From Flavobacterium sp. AG291 (GTDB taxonomy: Bacteria > Bacteroidota > Bacteroidia > Flavobacteriales > Flavobacteriaceae): a stretch of DNA of 64,000 nucleotides. Below, in pieces: positions 16,431-26,011 of this stretch. Each line of letters starts with the position of its first letter. Positions within the stretch are counted from its first letter, which is position 1. The position numbers were made by a program, and so were the translations under genes. The stretch lies in the NCBI RefSeq assembly GCF_003350375.1, contig NZ_QQAR01000007.1:124001-188000 (forward strand), given 5' to 3'. The notes under the pieces are model-generated. The model saw only the letters and a list, made by a program, of their open reading frames with translations. It did not search any database and had not been told where the DNA came from.

Positions 16431-17151
16431 AGGACCAAGTATAATAATTGCAAAAGAAAAGATGGCTGAATTTATTGGCTATAAAGTTATTGCTGCTGCC
16501 GGCAATGCCAAAATAGATATGCCCAGACTTGAGGATAAAAAACTTTTAGATATAAAAACCTGGGGCAAGCATTTATTATTATGTTTTGAAGGATTTACTA
16601 TCCGTGTCCATTTTTTGCTTTTCGGAACTTACCGTATCAACGAAACTAAAGAAGCTTTGTTACGGTTAGGATTGACTTTTAGTAATGGTGAAATCAACAT
16701 TTATACAGCTGCGGTAAAAGTGCTTGAAGGTGATATAAATTCGCATTATAACTGGTCTGCTGATGTAATGCACCCACAATGGAACGAAAAAGCAGCAATC
16801 GAAAAGCTTACTGATAAGCCTGATATGATGATATGCGATGCATTACTCGAACAGGATATTTTTTCCGGTGTTGGCAATATCATTAAAAATGAGGTATTGT
16901 ACAGGGTATATGTACATCCTGAATCACGCACAGGAAATATCCCTGAGAAAAAACTTAAAGAAATTGCGGATCAGGCACGAAAATATAGCTTTGATTTCCT
17001 GAAATGGAAAAATGAAGGTACACTAAAAAAACACTGGCTGGCCCACACAAAAAAAAATTGTAGCCGCTGCGACCTGCCAATGTACAAGGAATATACTGGA
17101 ACCAAGAAACGTCGCAGCTTCTTTTGTACTAATTGCCAGGAACTTTACTAA
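16423..17151 (+). CDS. Fpg/Nei-family DNA glycosylase (endonuclease VIII-like)
   Basis: This 242-residue protein starts MPEGPSI. After removal of Met, Pro is the N-terminal catalytic nucleophile and Glu the next catalytic residue. The helix-two-turn-helix segment is DALLEQDIFSGVGNIIKNEVLYR. The C-terminal zinc finger is complete (CSRCDLPM...FFCTNC), with KRRSFFC as the DNA-contacting part. It excises oxidised bases and nicks the abasic site. PEGPS rather than PELPE favours a Nei-type over a MutM-type enzyme. Its stop overlaps the next ATG (TAATG at 17149-17153). Confidence 0.88.
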   Translation: MPEGPSIIIAKEKMAEFIGYKVIAAAGNAKIDMPRLEDKKLLDIKTWGKHLLLCFEGFTIRVHFLLFGTYRINETKEALLRLGLTFSNGEINIYTAAVKVLEGDINSHYNWSADVMHPQWNEKAAIEKLTDKPDMMICDALLEQDIFSGVGNIIKNEVLYRVYVHPESRTGNIPEKKLKEIADQARKYSFDFLKWKNEGTLKKHWLAHTKKNCSRCDLPMYKEYTGTKKRRSFFCTNCQELY

Positions 17152-17879
17152 TGAAAGATATATCCATAAATATCGGATGCTCCAGCTATGCAACAACATC
17201 ATGGCAGCCTCTTTTCTTTCCTGAAGACCTGCCCAGAAAACAATGGTTTGAATTTTACTGTAAGTATTTTAACACGTATGAGCTTAATTCAACTTTTTAT
17301 AGGTTCCCAACGGTGAAGAGCCTGCAATCTTGGTATGAAAAGACTCCGAAGGAATTCAAGCTCAGCATTAAAGTCCCAAAAACAATTACCCATATCAAAA
17401 GGATGGAAAATTGTAAGGAAGAAATTGAAAAGTTTTATGAAATCGCACGCGATGGGCTTAAAGATAAATTAGGTTGTGTGCTTTTTCAATTGCCTCCAAG
17501 TTTCAGTTTTACACGCGAAAAACTGGAAGCAGTAATTGCGGCTATGAATCCTGAATTCACTAACGTTGTCGAATTCAGGCATGAAAGCTGGTGGCGACAG
17601 GATGTTTTCGAAATATTGAGAGACAACAACATTACCTTTTGTAGTGTGAATTACCCTAAACTCCCGACTGACATAATAAAAACATCCCAGACAGGATATG
17701 TAAGAATGCACGGAAACCCTAAGCTTTTCTATTCTGAATATACCAAAGAGCAGATTGAAAATTTATACAATGAAGTCAAAAGTCAAAACTTTAAGCAAGC
17801 TTATATCTATTTCAATAATACAGCATCTACTGCTGGAATTATTAATGCTCTAGAAACAAAGAAAATGGATGAACTATAG
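17151..17879 (+). CDS. DUF72 (YecE-like) protein
   Basis: From the ATG at 17151 the protein has 242 residues, beginning MKDISINIGCSSYATTSW. A six-codon earlier TTG start is possible but would overlap the glycosylase more. Typical DUF72 signatures are LNSTFYRFPT, FKLSIKVPKTITHIKR, LGCVLFQLPPSF, VEFRHESWW and GYVRMHGNP, consistent with a TIM-barrel-like fold. The biochemical function of the family is unproven; it is often encoded near DNA-repair genes. It is the last gene of the likely three-gene operon begun at 15948. Confidence 0.85.
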   Translation: MKDISINIGCSSYATTSWQPLFFPEDLPRKQWFEFYCKYFNTYELNSTFYRFPTVKSLQSWYEKTPKEFKLSIKVPKTITHIKRMENCKEEIEKFYEIARDGLKDKLGCVLFQLPPSFSFTREKLEAVIAAMNPEFTNVVEFRHESWWRQDVFEILRDNNITFCSVNYPKLPTDIIKTSQTGYVRMHGNPKLFYSEYTKEQIENLYNEVKSQNFKQAYIYFNNTASTAGIINALETKKMDEL

Positions 17880-17932
17880 CTACCATAAAAAAACATATTT
17901 ATAATCAGGCTACTGATCATCTAAAAATAAAG

Positions 17933-17961
17933 AGCACACATCGCCTGGGCTAATGTGTGCT
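17933..17961 (-). terminator. Terminator at the end of the catalase 2 operon
   Basis: AGCACACAT and ATGTGTGCT form a 9-base perfect stem with an 11-base loop. Read on the minus strand it is followed by CTTTATTTTTAG, suitable for termination of the catalase-YciF-lysine-rich unit. Confidence 0.7.
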
Positions 17962-17985
17962 TACCTGAAATTGTCCACCTAAATT

Positions 17986-18096
17986 TTATTCTGAACTTTT
18001 ACTGTTCTTTTTATCCCTCTTGGCTTCTTTTTTTTCTTTTGCAGTTTTAAGGGGTTCCTTTTTACTGCCTTTTTTCGAATCTTGACTTTTTGACAT
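17986..18096 (-). CDS. Lysine-rich mini-protein, 36 residues
   Basis: ATG at 18096 opens MSKSQDSKKGSKKEPLKTA followed by KEKKEAKRDKKNSKSSE and a stop. Fourteen of 36 residues are lysine and the protein has no hydrophobic core, so it should be disordered and could bind nucleic acid. It lies 30 bases after the YciF-like gene, in the same direction and just before the terminator, which supports it being a real gene of a stress operon. The function is unknown. Confidence 0.6.
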   Translation of the reverse strand: MSKSQDSKKGSKKEPLKTAKEKKEAKRDKKNSKSSE

Positions 18097-18126
18097 AATT
18101 TTTGTTTTAGTATTAATTACTGATCA

Positions 18127-18720
18127 TTATCCATTGGTGTCATATGCTATGTTATCAACAGCACTTAAATTAATAGCACTGTATGCAACATCGCTCAGCA
18201 CCATGTCGGCTTCTTTTTCTTCAGCGAGCGTTTGTGTAAGCAGTTTTGCCGCATCGTTCTCACCCAACGTTTTTGCGAATGCGGAAAGGGTTCCATAGGT
18301 AGCGATCTCATAGTGTTCAATTTTTTGGGAAGCAGCAATAATGCCGGCATCCCTTACATAACCCGGAACAGTTTCTAAAAGAATACTGTCTCCCTCTTTC
18401 AACAGTCCAGCCATAGCTTCGCATTTTTTACCTTCAGCTTTTTCGCCAAGTAGTTTAAAAATAGTTTCAAGGCGTACCACCTGGTTTTTTGTGACTTCCA
18501 AATGTTCTTTGATTGCCGAGGCCAAAAGCGGTGAAGTGGCATTCTGAATAATTTTAGGTAAGGCTGATACTAAGGCATTTTCTGCCCAGTAAATATCCTT
18601 TAAGGAGTCAATAAAAAAATCCTTTAATTCACTTGCTGCATCAGAAGCTGGAGCTACAATACTATTAGAGGAATTACTTTTTGCAGAAGCATTTAAATTT
18701 TTATTATTTGTATTTTTCAT
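18127..18720 (-). CDS. Ferritin-like DUF892 (YciF/YciE-type) stress protein
   Basis: This 197-residue protein has an unstructured Ser/Asn-rich N-terminus (1-30) followed by the DUF892 four-helix core: LKDFFIDSLKDIYWAENALVSALPK, HLEVTKNQVVRLETIFKLLG, GLLKEGDSILLETVPGYVRD and KIEHYEIATYGTLSAFAKTLG. The Glu and His residues in EHYEIATYG and in the first helix sit where the di-iron ligands of ferritin-like folds occur. Family members are linked to osmotic and oxidative stress, but the reaction is unknown. It follows the catalase gene by 20 bases, suggesting joint expression. Confidence 0.85.
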   Translation of the reverse strand: MKNTNNKNLNASAKSNSSNSIVAPASDAASELKDFFIDSLKDIYWAENALVSALPKIIQNATSPLLASAIKEHLEVTKNQVVRLETIFKLLGEKAEGKKCEAMAGLLKEGDSILLETVPGYVRDAGIIAASQKIEHYEIATYGTLSAFAKTLGENDAAKLLTQTLAEEKEADMVLSDVAYSAINLSAVDNIAYDTNG

Positions 18721-18740
18721 ATTATAATTAATTAGTTGTT

Positions 18741-20891
18741 TTATAATGATGTTTCCCTTGCCCAGATACGATGATTACCCATTGCAGCGATAAAATTTGC
18801 TGCAAAATCAGTGTTTTGCGTGTCCTCATCTATTACTAAGCCCTCGTCATTATCTGTTTTTTTGGCAAATGCAATGCCTGAAAGAAGTTCTATTCCATCT
18901 ACATGAGCACCAATTACCTTACAGTGCCTGTAGGCATCATTTAAAAAATCCATGACATCAGCATCCTGCGAAAGTTCATTAAGTCCCTGTCCTCCCGGAA
19001 TATATATAGCATCAAATAACACCGAAGAGCAGGTAAGGAAACTGAAATCAACAGCTATCTCCTCTCCTTTGTCTGTTTTAACATTACCCTGATATGGTGC
19101 TATAACAAATCCTTTAGCACCTTCCTTTACAAGTGCCATTTTAATATTCAGCACAGCTTGTTCATCTACGCCATCAGCACATACAATGGCTACTTTTCTC
19201 GATGCTATTGTTGGAGTTACTGTAGGGTTATTAATCATACTCAGTGCCTGAGAAAATTCTACTGAAGGGGTTACAGTTTTAGGTTCCTGTTCTCCGCCCA
19301 GATTCTCAGGCGATACGCCATGATTCATTGGCTGTTCAGGAGCAACCGGAACTGTAAGTCTCAGCCCTTGTGCTACTCTATCGGCAAGTGTTTTATCTAC
19401 CTGCGAAAGAATGCCCAGCATACGAACCCTTATAGCCGTTGTTTCCACTTTACCTAACTCGAAGCGAAGTGCTTTTATAATATGATCCTGCTCCACCTGT
19501 GTCTGACTATTGTAAAACAGTTTAGCCTGACCAAAGTGATCAGAAAAGCTTTCGCTCCTCTGGCGCACTTTATGTGCATCAACTCGTTCATTAAAGCTCG
19601 CAAAGCCTCCTTCGGCAATTTTTGCCTGATATGGACATCCTCCTCCTAATGAGTTTGGTGAATAACTTACGCGACCAACATTGATTTCCTGGCGCATGTG
19701 CCCATCACGCTGATTATTATGCACAGGCGCAATACTCCTGTTGATAGGTATTTCATGAAAATTAGGGCTACCAAGTCGGGATAATTGCGTATCGGTATAA
19801 GAGAAAAGCCTTCCCTGTAATAAAGGGTCGTTTGTAAAATCGATACCAGGCACTACATGCCCGGGATGAAAAGCAATCTGTTCTGTCTCGGCAAAGAAAT
19901 TATCGGGGTTTTTGTTAAGAACCATTTTCCCAATGATTGTAACCGGTACCAATTCTTCCGGGATAATCTTAGTAGGATCAAGCAAGTCAAATTCATATTT
20001 ATGTTCATCTGCTTCAGGAACTATCTGAACTCCAAGATCCCATTCAGGGAAATTACCCGTCTCTATTGCTTCCCAAAGGTCGCGCCTATGAAAATCCGGA
20101 TCACTACCCGAAATCTTTTGTGCTTCATCCCATACAACAGCATGTGTGCCTAATTTTGGTTTCCAATGGAATTTCACGAAATGAGATTCATGATTTTCAT
20201 TTATTAAGCGAAAAGTATGAACACCAAAGCCTTCCATCATGCGGTAACTTCTCGGAATGGCCCTGTCTGACATAGCCCACATGATCATATGTGCAGATTC
20301 CGGCATCAGGGAAATAAAGTCCCAAAAAGTATCGTGGGCAGATGCAGCCTGTGGAACTTCGTTATGCGGTTCAGGCTTTACAGCATGTACCAAATCGGGA
20401 AATTTAGCTGCATCCTGTATAAAAAATACAGGGATATTATTACCTACCAAATCATAAATACCTTCCTGGGTGTAAAATTTAGCGGCAAACCCTCTTACGT
20501 CACGGGCAAGGTCAGTTGAGCCTCTTGAGCCTGCAACAGTAGAAAAACGTGTAAAAACCGGTGTCTTCTGCCCTGCCTGCTGGAAAAATCCTGCTTTGGT
20601 AAATTGCGGAATAGGATTGGTAACTTCAAAATAGCCATGAGCACCCGATCCACGTGCATGCACAATTCTTTCAGGAATTCGCTCGTGGTCAAAGTGAGTG
20701 ATCTTCTCTCTCAGGATGAAATCTTCAAGAAGTGAAGGACCACGCTCTCCTGCTTTAAGAGAATTATTATCATCGTTGATCTTTACCCCCTGGTCAGTGG
20801 TAAGAAATTTGTTTATTGCATCTGACTTAGCAGGCATCAAATCTTTTTGTTTTGCTTCCTGATCATTCAAAGGTGTGTTATTCTGTTTCAT
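18741..20891 (-). CDS. katE: Large-subunit (clade 2, KatE/HPII-type) catalase, copy 2
   Basis: From the ATG at 20891 the protein has 716 residues; an upstream TTG would add 22 residues unlike the family start. It shares long identical stretches with copy 1, including the distal-His segment [14 protein letters not shown] and the proximal-Tyr segment [14 protein letters not shown] (about Tyr365). The C-terminal DJ-1/PfpI-like domain is fuller here ([44 protein letters not shown]). It is the first gene of an operon with the YciF-like and lysine-rich genes. Two such catalases with different partners imply separate control or roles. Confidence 0.95.
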   Translation of the reverse strand: MKQNNTPLNDQEAKQKDLMPAKSDAINKFLTTDQGVKINDDNNSLKAGERGPSLLEDFILREKITHFDHERIPERIVHARGSGAHGYFEVTNPIPQFTKAGFFQQAGQKTPVFTRFSTVAGSRGSTDLARDVRGFAAKFYTQEGIYDLVGNNIPVFFIQDAAKFPDLVHAVKPEPHNEVPQAASAHDTFWDFISLMPESAHMIMWAMSDRAIPRSYRMMEGFGVHTFRLINENHESHFVKFHWKPKLGTHAVVWDEAQKISGSDPDFHRRDLWEAIETGNFPEWDLGVQIVPEADEHKYEFDLLDPTKIIPEELVPVTIIGKMVLNKNPDNFFAETEQIAFHPGHVVPGIDFTNDPLLQGRLFSYTDTQLSRLGSPNFHEIPINRSIAPVHNNQRDGHMRQEINVGRVSYSPNSLGGGCPYQAKIAEGGFASFNERVDAHKVRQRSESFSDHFGQAKLFYNSQTQVEQDHIIKALRFELGKVETTAIRVRMLGILSQVDKTLADRVAQGLRLTVPVAPEQPMNHGVSPENLGGEQEPKTVTPSVEFSQALSMINNPTVTPTIASRKVAIVCADGVDEQAVLNIKMALVKEGAKGFVIAPYQGNVKTDKGEEIAVDFSFLTCSSVLFDAIYIPGGQGLNELSQDADVMDFLNDAYRHCKVIGAHVDGIELLSGIAFAKKTDNDEGLVIDEDTQNTDFAANFIAAMGNHRIWARETSL

Positions 20892-21156
20892 AAAAATTTT
20901 AACTATTTGATAATTAGCATTTTTAAAGTTCAGAATTAATATGCCCTTTGTTGCCAATGTTATCCCAAAAGAATATTTATAGTCAATAATTTAAGATGAT
21001 TTTAAAAGAACTGCCACAGCACCTCTAAAATTCAACAACATATCTTACTATCAGAAGAAGTAGAAAATGTATTTATATAATTAGGAGCTAAGGATATCTA
21101 AAGATTAATAACAAAAAAAATGTAAATTTATCATGATCCTCAACAGAATTCAGACT

Positions 21157-21554
21157 GGCTCTGTCACATCTGTTTTTTAAATCCAAGAAATTCACGCAGT
21201 ATAATTTTATAGTGCCAGTTTGCAAAATGATTTAAACATATTAGCTTGGACCTTTCACTTTAATATATGTTTCATCCATCCTCCAGCTCTTCCCAACGAC
21301 GAGTTTTCTCTTTTTCATTTGCAACTCTATAAATGGTGTAAACTTATATACCCAATGTTGGATGGTACCATGGTCAACCTGAATGTCGCGCATCTTCATT
21401 ATCTCTTCGACATCCCCTATAGCTCAATGTAAACCTAAGCTAAAATATACTGCTTGAAGAATAATAAATTTCGGAAAGCAATGACCTTTAGTATTCATGA
21501 AATGAAGAATTTTAAAGACTAAAGATAAATGTTATTTATAAATGTGACAGAGCC
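21157..21554 (-). mobile_element. Decayed, internally deleted IS6-family element (398 bases)
   Basis: Perfect 13-base terminal inverted repeats GGCTCTGTCACAT (21157-21169) and ATGTGACAGAGCC (21542-21554) bound the element. Inside, on the minus strand, is a transposase remnant. The flanks show no 8-base target duplication (TTCAGACT against GTAACTTC). It is too short for a full IS6 element of about 800 bases, so it cannot move on its own. Confidence 0.8.
21241..21498 (-). pseudogene. IS6-family transposase remnant
   Basis: From ATG at 21498 the frame reads MNTKGHCFPKFIILQAVYFS, meets an in-frame TGA, then continues GDVEEIMKMRDIQVDHGTIQ, HWVYKFTPFIEL and KSWRMDETYIKVKG before a stop. The last piece is the first catalytic-Asp region of IS6 transposases (WRMDETYIKVKG). 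The rest of the DDE domain is deleted. The gene is broken by both a nonsense codon and a deletion. Confidence 0.85.
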
Positions 21555-21676
21555 GTAACTTCAATGTATTTTAAAACGAATTTATCCTTCATAAATTTAC
21601 CAAAAAACATTCCTATATTTATTGAAAACTTAATTGATTCGTATAATATTTTAATTTTCTTAAATATATAATCCAT
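21555..21676. other. Upstream region of the HTCS gene
   Basis: This is A/T-rich DNA between the IS remnant and the TTG start of the sensor. No TAnnTTTG box is clear. The insertion remnant ends only 122 bases before the start codon, so it may have affected the promoter. Confidence 0.3.
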
Positions 21677-24600
21677 TTGAAAAAGCACTTAATTTTTACT
21701 TTTATCTTATTTATAATTTTTGCTTGTACTAAAGAGCAGAATACAATATCCTTTGTTCAAAAAAATCAGGATAATAAAAGTGAAATTGCTGATACTATTT
21801 CCAAATACTCATTAGAACAAATTGACAATGAAAAAGGGTTATCAAACAGTTCAGTAAATTATATTTTTCAGGACTCGCAAAATTTGTTGTGGATAGGAAC
21901 CTGGGACGGACTTAACCGCTTTGATGGTAGTAATTTTAAAATTTTCAGGCCAGAGCCAAACAAGAAGAATTCATTATCTAATCAGGTAGTGCTTAAAATT
22001 GATGAGGATAAAAAAGGTGATATTTGGATTGTTACCATGCATGGCATTAACCGCTATAGCAAAAAATCAGATAGTTTTAAGCACTATTTTTTTTCTAAAA
22101 ACAGCAAAACACCACTAACTGAATCGCATTTTCATATCGCCGTAAACGATCAAGGAGACGTTTTTTGTGCTGTTAAAGGTTGGGGACTAGGCTATTTTAC
22201 AAACGAAACATTTCAACCTCTTAATAATAATCCCTTTGCAGCAAAGACAATAGTAAAAATAGAATTTTTACAAAATGGAAATCTAATCGCTTTATTCGAT
22301 GACAGCACCCTGTACAGCGTATCTATAAAACAAGGTTCAGGCGGCCTGAGAATAATTGATAAAACTGATTTATTATTAGGTGACGTACGTACTTTTGATA
22401 TAACCCCTAAATCGGGTATCAGTATTGTCAACACAAAAGGGAATTCATTTCTTTTTGATCCTCAAAGCAAAAAACGAATAATTCTACACATAAATTCTAT
22501 CGACGAAATCATTGGGTCTACTGGTCAGGAACTTATTTTATTTGGAAAATCAGGTTACACAGTGTCTGACCCCTCGGGTACTATAATAAACACACCCTGG
22601 AATAAATACCTGAATAATCACAAGGTAACCCATATAATTAAAGGCACTGAGAATATATTGTGGGTAGGCACCGACGGAGATGGTATCCTGAAAATTCAAC
22701 CGGGAGGCAAATCATTTGGACTCATATCAAAATTACATCTGCCCCCTCTCGATGGCGCTATTGTGAGAGCTTTTGTAAATGATTCCAATTCTTTATGGGT
22801 TGGCACTAAAGGTAATGGGCTTTTACAGTTAAATACGGATTTTTATACTAACCCTGACAGCAGTATAAAGTATAAAATTTACAATGAAAGTAACAGCATT
22901 CTTAACAATGCAGTTTATGCTTTAAAAAACGCAAAAGACAATCTCTTGCTGATTGGAACTGATGGAGTGGGTTTAACCGTGTATGATCGTCTTACATCTA
23001 AGCTGGTTAGCTGGAAAGAAATCATTGGGACTGACAAGTACGATTATTTTAAATCGGTTTATTCTATATACCAGGATGATAAAGGCTATATCTGGATGGG
23101 TACAAATGGTTATGGGATGGTACGCTGTAAAATTGAACGCACTAATAACACTCTTAAAGTTAGCTCGTTTAAAAGATACAGTGCGGGTAGCGCTACTGCC
23201 ATCAGCAGTAACATAATCTTTTCTATACTGCCTGAAGGCAAAAGCAAACTTTGGATAGGTACACGTTTGGGGGGATTAAACCTATTTGATACAAGGTCAG
23301 AAAAGTTCATCACCTACAAGAACGATATTAATAATTCACATAGTTTGTTGAATGATGACATCTTATGCCTTTCAAAAGACGCGGCCGGAACACTCTGGAT
23401 TGGTACAAGTTTGGGACTAAGCAAATTGCAATCGCTTCAAAATGGCAAGGCAATATTTAAAAATTATATAGAAAAAGATGGATTGCCCAACAACACAATA
23501 CATGGAATTGTACCTGTAGATAACAAAACATTATGGCTAAGTTCGAGCTTTGGGCTGGCTTCTTTTAAAACTGCGGAAGAAAAATTTACAGCTTATACAA
23601 AAAGTGATGGTTTACAAAATAATGAATTTGCAGATGGCTCCTTTTACCTCGATAGGACATCGGGCTATATCTTTATGGGGGGCATTAAAGGGTTTAATTA
23701 TTTTAAGCCAAAAGATATAAAAACGTCTGATGAATTACCTGATCTGTTCATTGATAAAATTAGCGGACACAATCAGTCCATCCCTTATTATCAGGGCTTA
23801 GTTATCGCCCCTAATTCAGTTAGTCATCCTTCGCTTACCCTTAAACATAATCAGAACTTTTTTGATATTTACCTTTCGGCATTAACATATACTAATAACG
23901 ATAAATGCCAATATTCATATAAAATGGAAGGTTTTGACAAAGAGTGGAATACCATCGATAACCGAAAAATCATTTCGTTTACCAATGTACCCCGAGGCAG
24001 CTATATTTTATATATAAAATGGTCAAACAGCAATGGTGTATGGAGTGAACCTGTAAAAGCACTTGATATCAGAATTAAACCTGTCTGGTGGCAATCTAAT
24101 CTTGCGGTGACAATCTATCTTATGCTTACCGTTTTGTTCCTACTCTTTGTACGCAGCTATTATCAAAAAAGGCAATCGTTAAGGGATAATATACTTATAA
24201 GGAAAAAAGAAGAAGAACTGCATGAAAACAGGTTAACCTTTTTTACCAATATTGCGCATGAATTCCTTACACCATTGACACTTATTGTAGGACCTGCACA
24301 TAAGCTATCTGAAGACACTAAAATAGAAGGAAGAAACAGGAAGTACATGCATATGATTCAGCGTAATGCATCGCGCTTACTTTTTTTAACCCAACAGCTT
24401 TTAGAATTCAGAAAGGCAGAGTATGACTATCTTGAAAACACGGTTAAAGAATTTGACCTTGTAACCCTAATTGAGCAGATAGCAGAACTTTTTGACGATT
24501 GGGCATTCGACAAGAATATCAGTTATACAATTGATGTAACTCCTTCCCTTTCTGGATGGTTTGACAAAGATAAGCTTGAGAAGATTGTATTCAATCTTTT

Positions 24601-25834
24601 GTCCAACGCATTTAAGTTCACACCAAGAAATGGATCCATTAGCCTGAAATGTTTTATTGAAAACAAAAATTTAAATATAATAATTTCAAACACAGGAGAA
24701 GGTATATCAAAAGAAAAACTTGATTCTCTTTTTGACCGTTTTTTCCTTTCCAATATCAATAATACCTCAGATACTGAAATACTAAGGACAGGAATAGGAC
24801 TTGCTTATATAAAAAAACTCGTAACTGTACTACGTGGAGAAATCTCGGTTTCAAGCCAACCAAATATACTGACAGTTTTTACGATAGAGATACCCTGCGA
24901 CAAATCTTCTTTTAAAGAAAAAGAAATTGATTCAGGTACTGTTTCCATACTGATCTCACCGCACCTTAAAGATATTCTCGAAGAAAAAGAGGAAATTCAT
25001 GAAGTACTACCCGATAAGATATTAAATCTTGACATACTGGAAAATGACCGAAAAAAGGTACTCGTAGTTGAGGATGAAAAAGAAATACAAAACTACATAA
25101 AAGATCTTCTTTCAGATAAATATAAAATCCTATCTGCTTATAATGGAGATGAAGCCCTCAAGATTCTTAATAGTGAATTACCGGATATTATTATAAGTGA
25201 TGTAATGATGCCTGTTATGGACGGGGTTGAACTTTGCAAGACAGTAAAGAATGATCTAAGGACATGCCATATACCATTCATAATGCTTACCGCCAAAAAT
25301 TCTGTGCTGCACAGGATCGAAGGATTGGAAAGCGGGGCCAACTCTTACATTCCTAAGCCTTTTCATCCCGATCATTTAATAGTAAGGATACAAAAACTAA
25401 TAGAAGAAAAAGAACTAATATTAAGGCATTTTACTCAAGATGTGGTTGCCGGTAATGTCCACGGAATTTCCCTGGACAGTGCAGAGAAAGCATTTATTAA
25501 AGTGTTTATAGACCACATCAAACAAAATATAGATAACGAAAACCTAAACAGTGCATTTATTGAAAAAAAGCTTGGTATGAGTACCTCGCAACTATACAGA
25601 AAAACAAAAGAAGCTTATGGGCTTTCCCCCGGCGACCTGATACGAACCATACGCCTGAAATATGCCGCCGAGCTGCTACGTAAAAATGTCCTGACAGTAT
25701 CGGAAGTTTGTTATAAATCCGGTTTTAACAACCGTTCTTATTTTTACAGGGAGTTTAAAAAAGTGTATAACACAACCCCTAAAAGTTACCAGTTAGATTA
25801 CAAAGCGAAAAGCGCTGCATTTTTAAACAATTAA
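21677..25834 (+). CDS. Hybrid two-component system regulator (HTCS) of the polysaccharide locus
   Basis: This 1385-residue one-protein sensor-regulator begins at TTG 21677 because no ATG precedes the signal sequence KKHLIFTFILFIIFACTKEQ (a lipobox-like FAC). It has a periplasmic two-component propeller (repeats such as LLWIGTWDGLNRFDG, LWVGTDGDGILK, LWIGTRLGGLNLF), a Y_Y_Y domain (about 720-800) and a membrane helix (LAVTIYLMLTVLFLLFV). The kinase has its His in NIAHEFLTPLT (His861), then an ATPase domain, a receiver with phospho-Asp in ISDVMMPVMDG (Asp1175), and a C-terminal AraC helix-turn-helix (LGMSTSQLYRKTKEAYG ... GFNNRSYFYREFKKVYNTTPKSY). HTCS proteins bind an oligosaccharide and activate the adjacent susC/D operon. 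Confidence 0.93.
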   Translation: MKKHLIFTFILFIIFACTKEQNTISFVQKNQDNKSEIADTISKYSLEQIDNEKGLSNSSVNYIFQDSQNLLWIGTWDGLNRFDGSNFKIFRPEPNKKNSLSNQVVLKIDEDKKGDIWIVTMHGINRYSKKSDSFKHYFFSKNSKTPLTESHFHIAVNDQGDVFCAVKGWGLGYFTNETFQPLNNNPFAAKTIVKIEFLQNGNLIALFDDSTLYSVSIKQGSGGLRIIDKTDLLLGDVRTFDITPKSGISIVNTKGNSFLFDPQSKKRIILHINSIDEIIGSTGQELILFGKSGYTVSDPSGTIINTPWNKYLNNHKVTHIIKGTENILWVGTDGDGILKIQPGGKSFGLISKLHLPPLDGAIVRAFVNDSNSLWVGTKGNGLLQLNTDFYTNPDSSIKYKIYNESNSILNNAVYALKNAKDNLLLIGTDGVGLTVYDRLTSKLVSWKEIIGTDKYDYFKSVYSIYQDDKGYIWMGTNGYGMVRCKIERTNNTLKVSSFKRYSAGSATAISSNIIFSILPEGKSKLWIGTRLGGLNLFDTRSEKFITYKNDINNSHSLLNDDILCLSKDAAGTLWIGTSLGLSKLQSLQNGKAIFKNYIEKDGLPNNTIHGIVPVDNKTLWLSSSFGLASFKTAEEKFTAYTKSDGLQNNEFADGSFYLDRTSGYIFMGGIKGFNYFKPKDIKTSDELPDLFIDKISGHNQSIPYYQGLVIAPNSVSHPSLTLKHNQNFFDIYLSALTYTNNDKCQYSYKMEGFDKEWNTIDNRKIISFTNVPRGSYILYIKWSNSNGVWSEPVKALDIRIKPVWWQSNLAVTIYLMLTVLFLLFVRSYYQKRQSLRDNILIRKKEEELHENRLTFFTNIAHEFLTPLTLIVGPAHKLSEDTKIEGRNRKYMHMIQRNASRLLFLTQQLLEFRKAEYDYLENTVKEFDLVTLIEQIAELFDDWAFDKNISYTIDVTPSLSGWFDKDKLEKIVFNLLSNAFKFTPRNGSISLKCFIENKNLNIIISNTGEGISKEKLDSLFDRFFLSNINNTSDTEILRTGIGLAYIKKLVTVLRGEISVSSQPNILTVFTIEIPCDKSSFKEKEIDSGTVSILISPHLKDILEEKEEIHEVLPDKILNLDILENDRKKVLVVEDEKEIQNYIKDLLSDKYKILSAYNGDEALKILNSELPDIIISDVMMPVMDGVELCKTVKNDLRTCHIPFIMLTAKNSVLHRIEGLESGANSYIPKPFHPDHLIVRIQKLIEEKELILRHFTQDVVAGNVHGISLDSAEKAFIKVFIDHIKQNIDNENLNSAFIEKKLGMSTSQLYRKTKEAYGLSPGDLIRTIRLKYAAELLRKNVLTVSEVCYKSGFNNRSYFYREFKKVYNTTPKSYQLDYKAKSAAFLNN

Positions 25835-25852
25835 AAATCAAACATTTATTGC

Positions 25853-25893
25853 AGAGTGTACACTTTTGAAAAAATAGTGTACACTCTTTTTTA
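25853..25893 (+). terminator. Rho-independent terminator after the HTCS gene
   Basis: AGAGTGTACACT (25853-25864) pairs perfectly with AGTGTACACTCT (25876-25887), followed by six T. It separates the regulator transcript from the susC operon. Confidence 0.9.
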
Positions 25894-25963
25894 TGCGCAT
25901 AATATAAATTTATAACGTTTTCGTAAATACAATTCTTAACTATTCAAGCCAAAAATTAGAAAC

Positions 25964-26011
25964 ATGAAAAAAATAACACTAATTATTAACCAATCCTATT
26001 ATCTGTTATGA
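25964..26011 (+). CDS. Possible 15-residue upstream peptide overlapping the susC start
   Basis: ATG at 25964 opens MKKITLIINQSYYLL, whose TGA overlaps the susC ATG (ATGA at 26008-26011). Such overlap can couple translation. No shorter leader or better Shine-Dalgarno separates them. It may be chance; there is no amino-acid bias suggesting attenuation. Confidence 0.3.
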   Translation: MKKITLIINQSYYLL

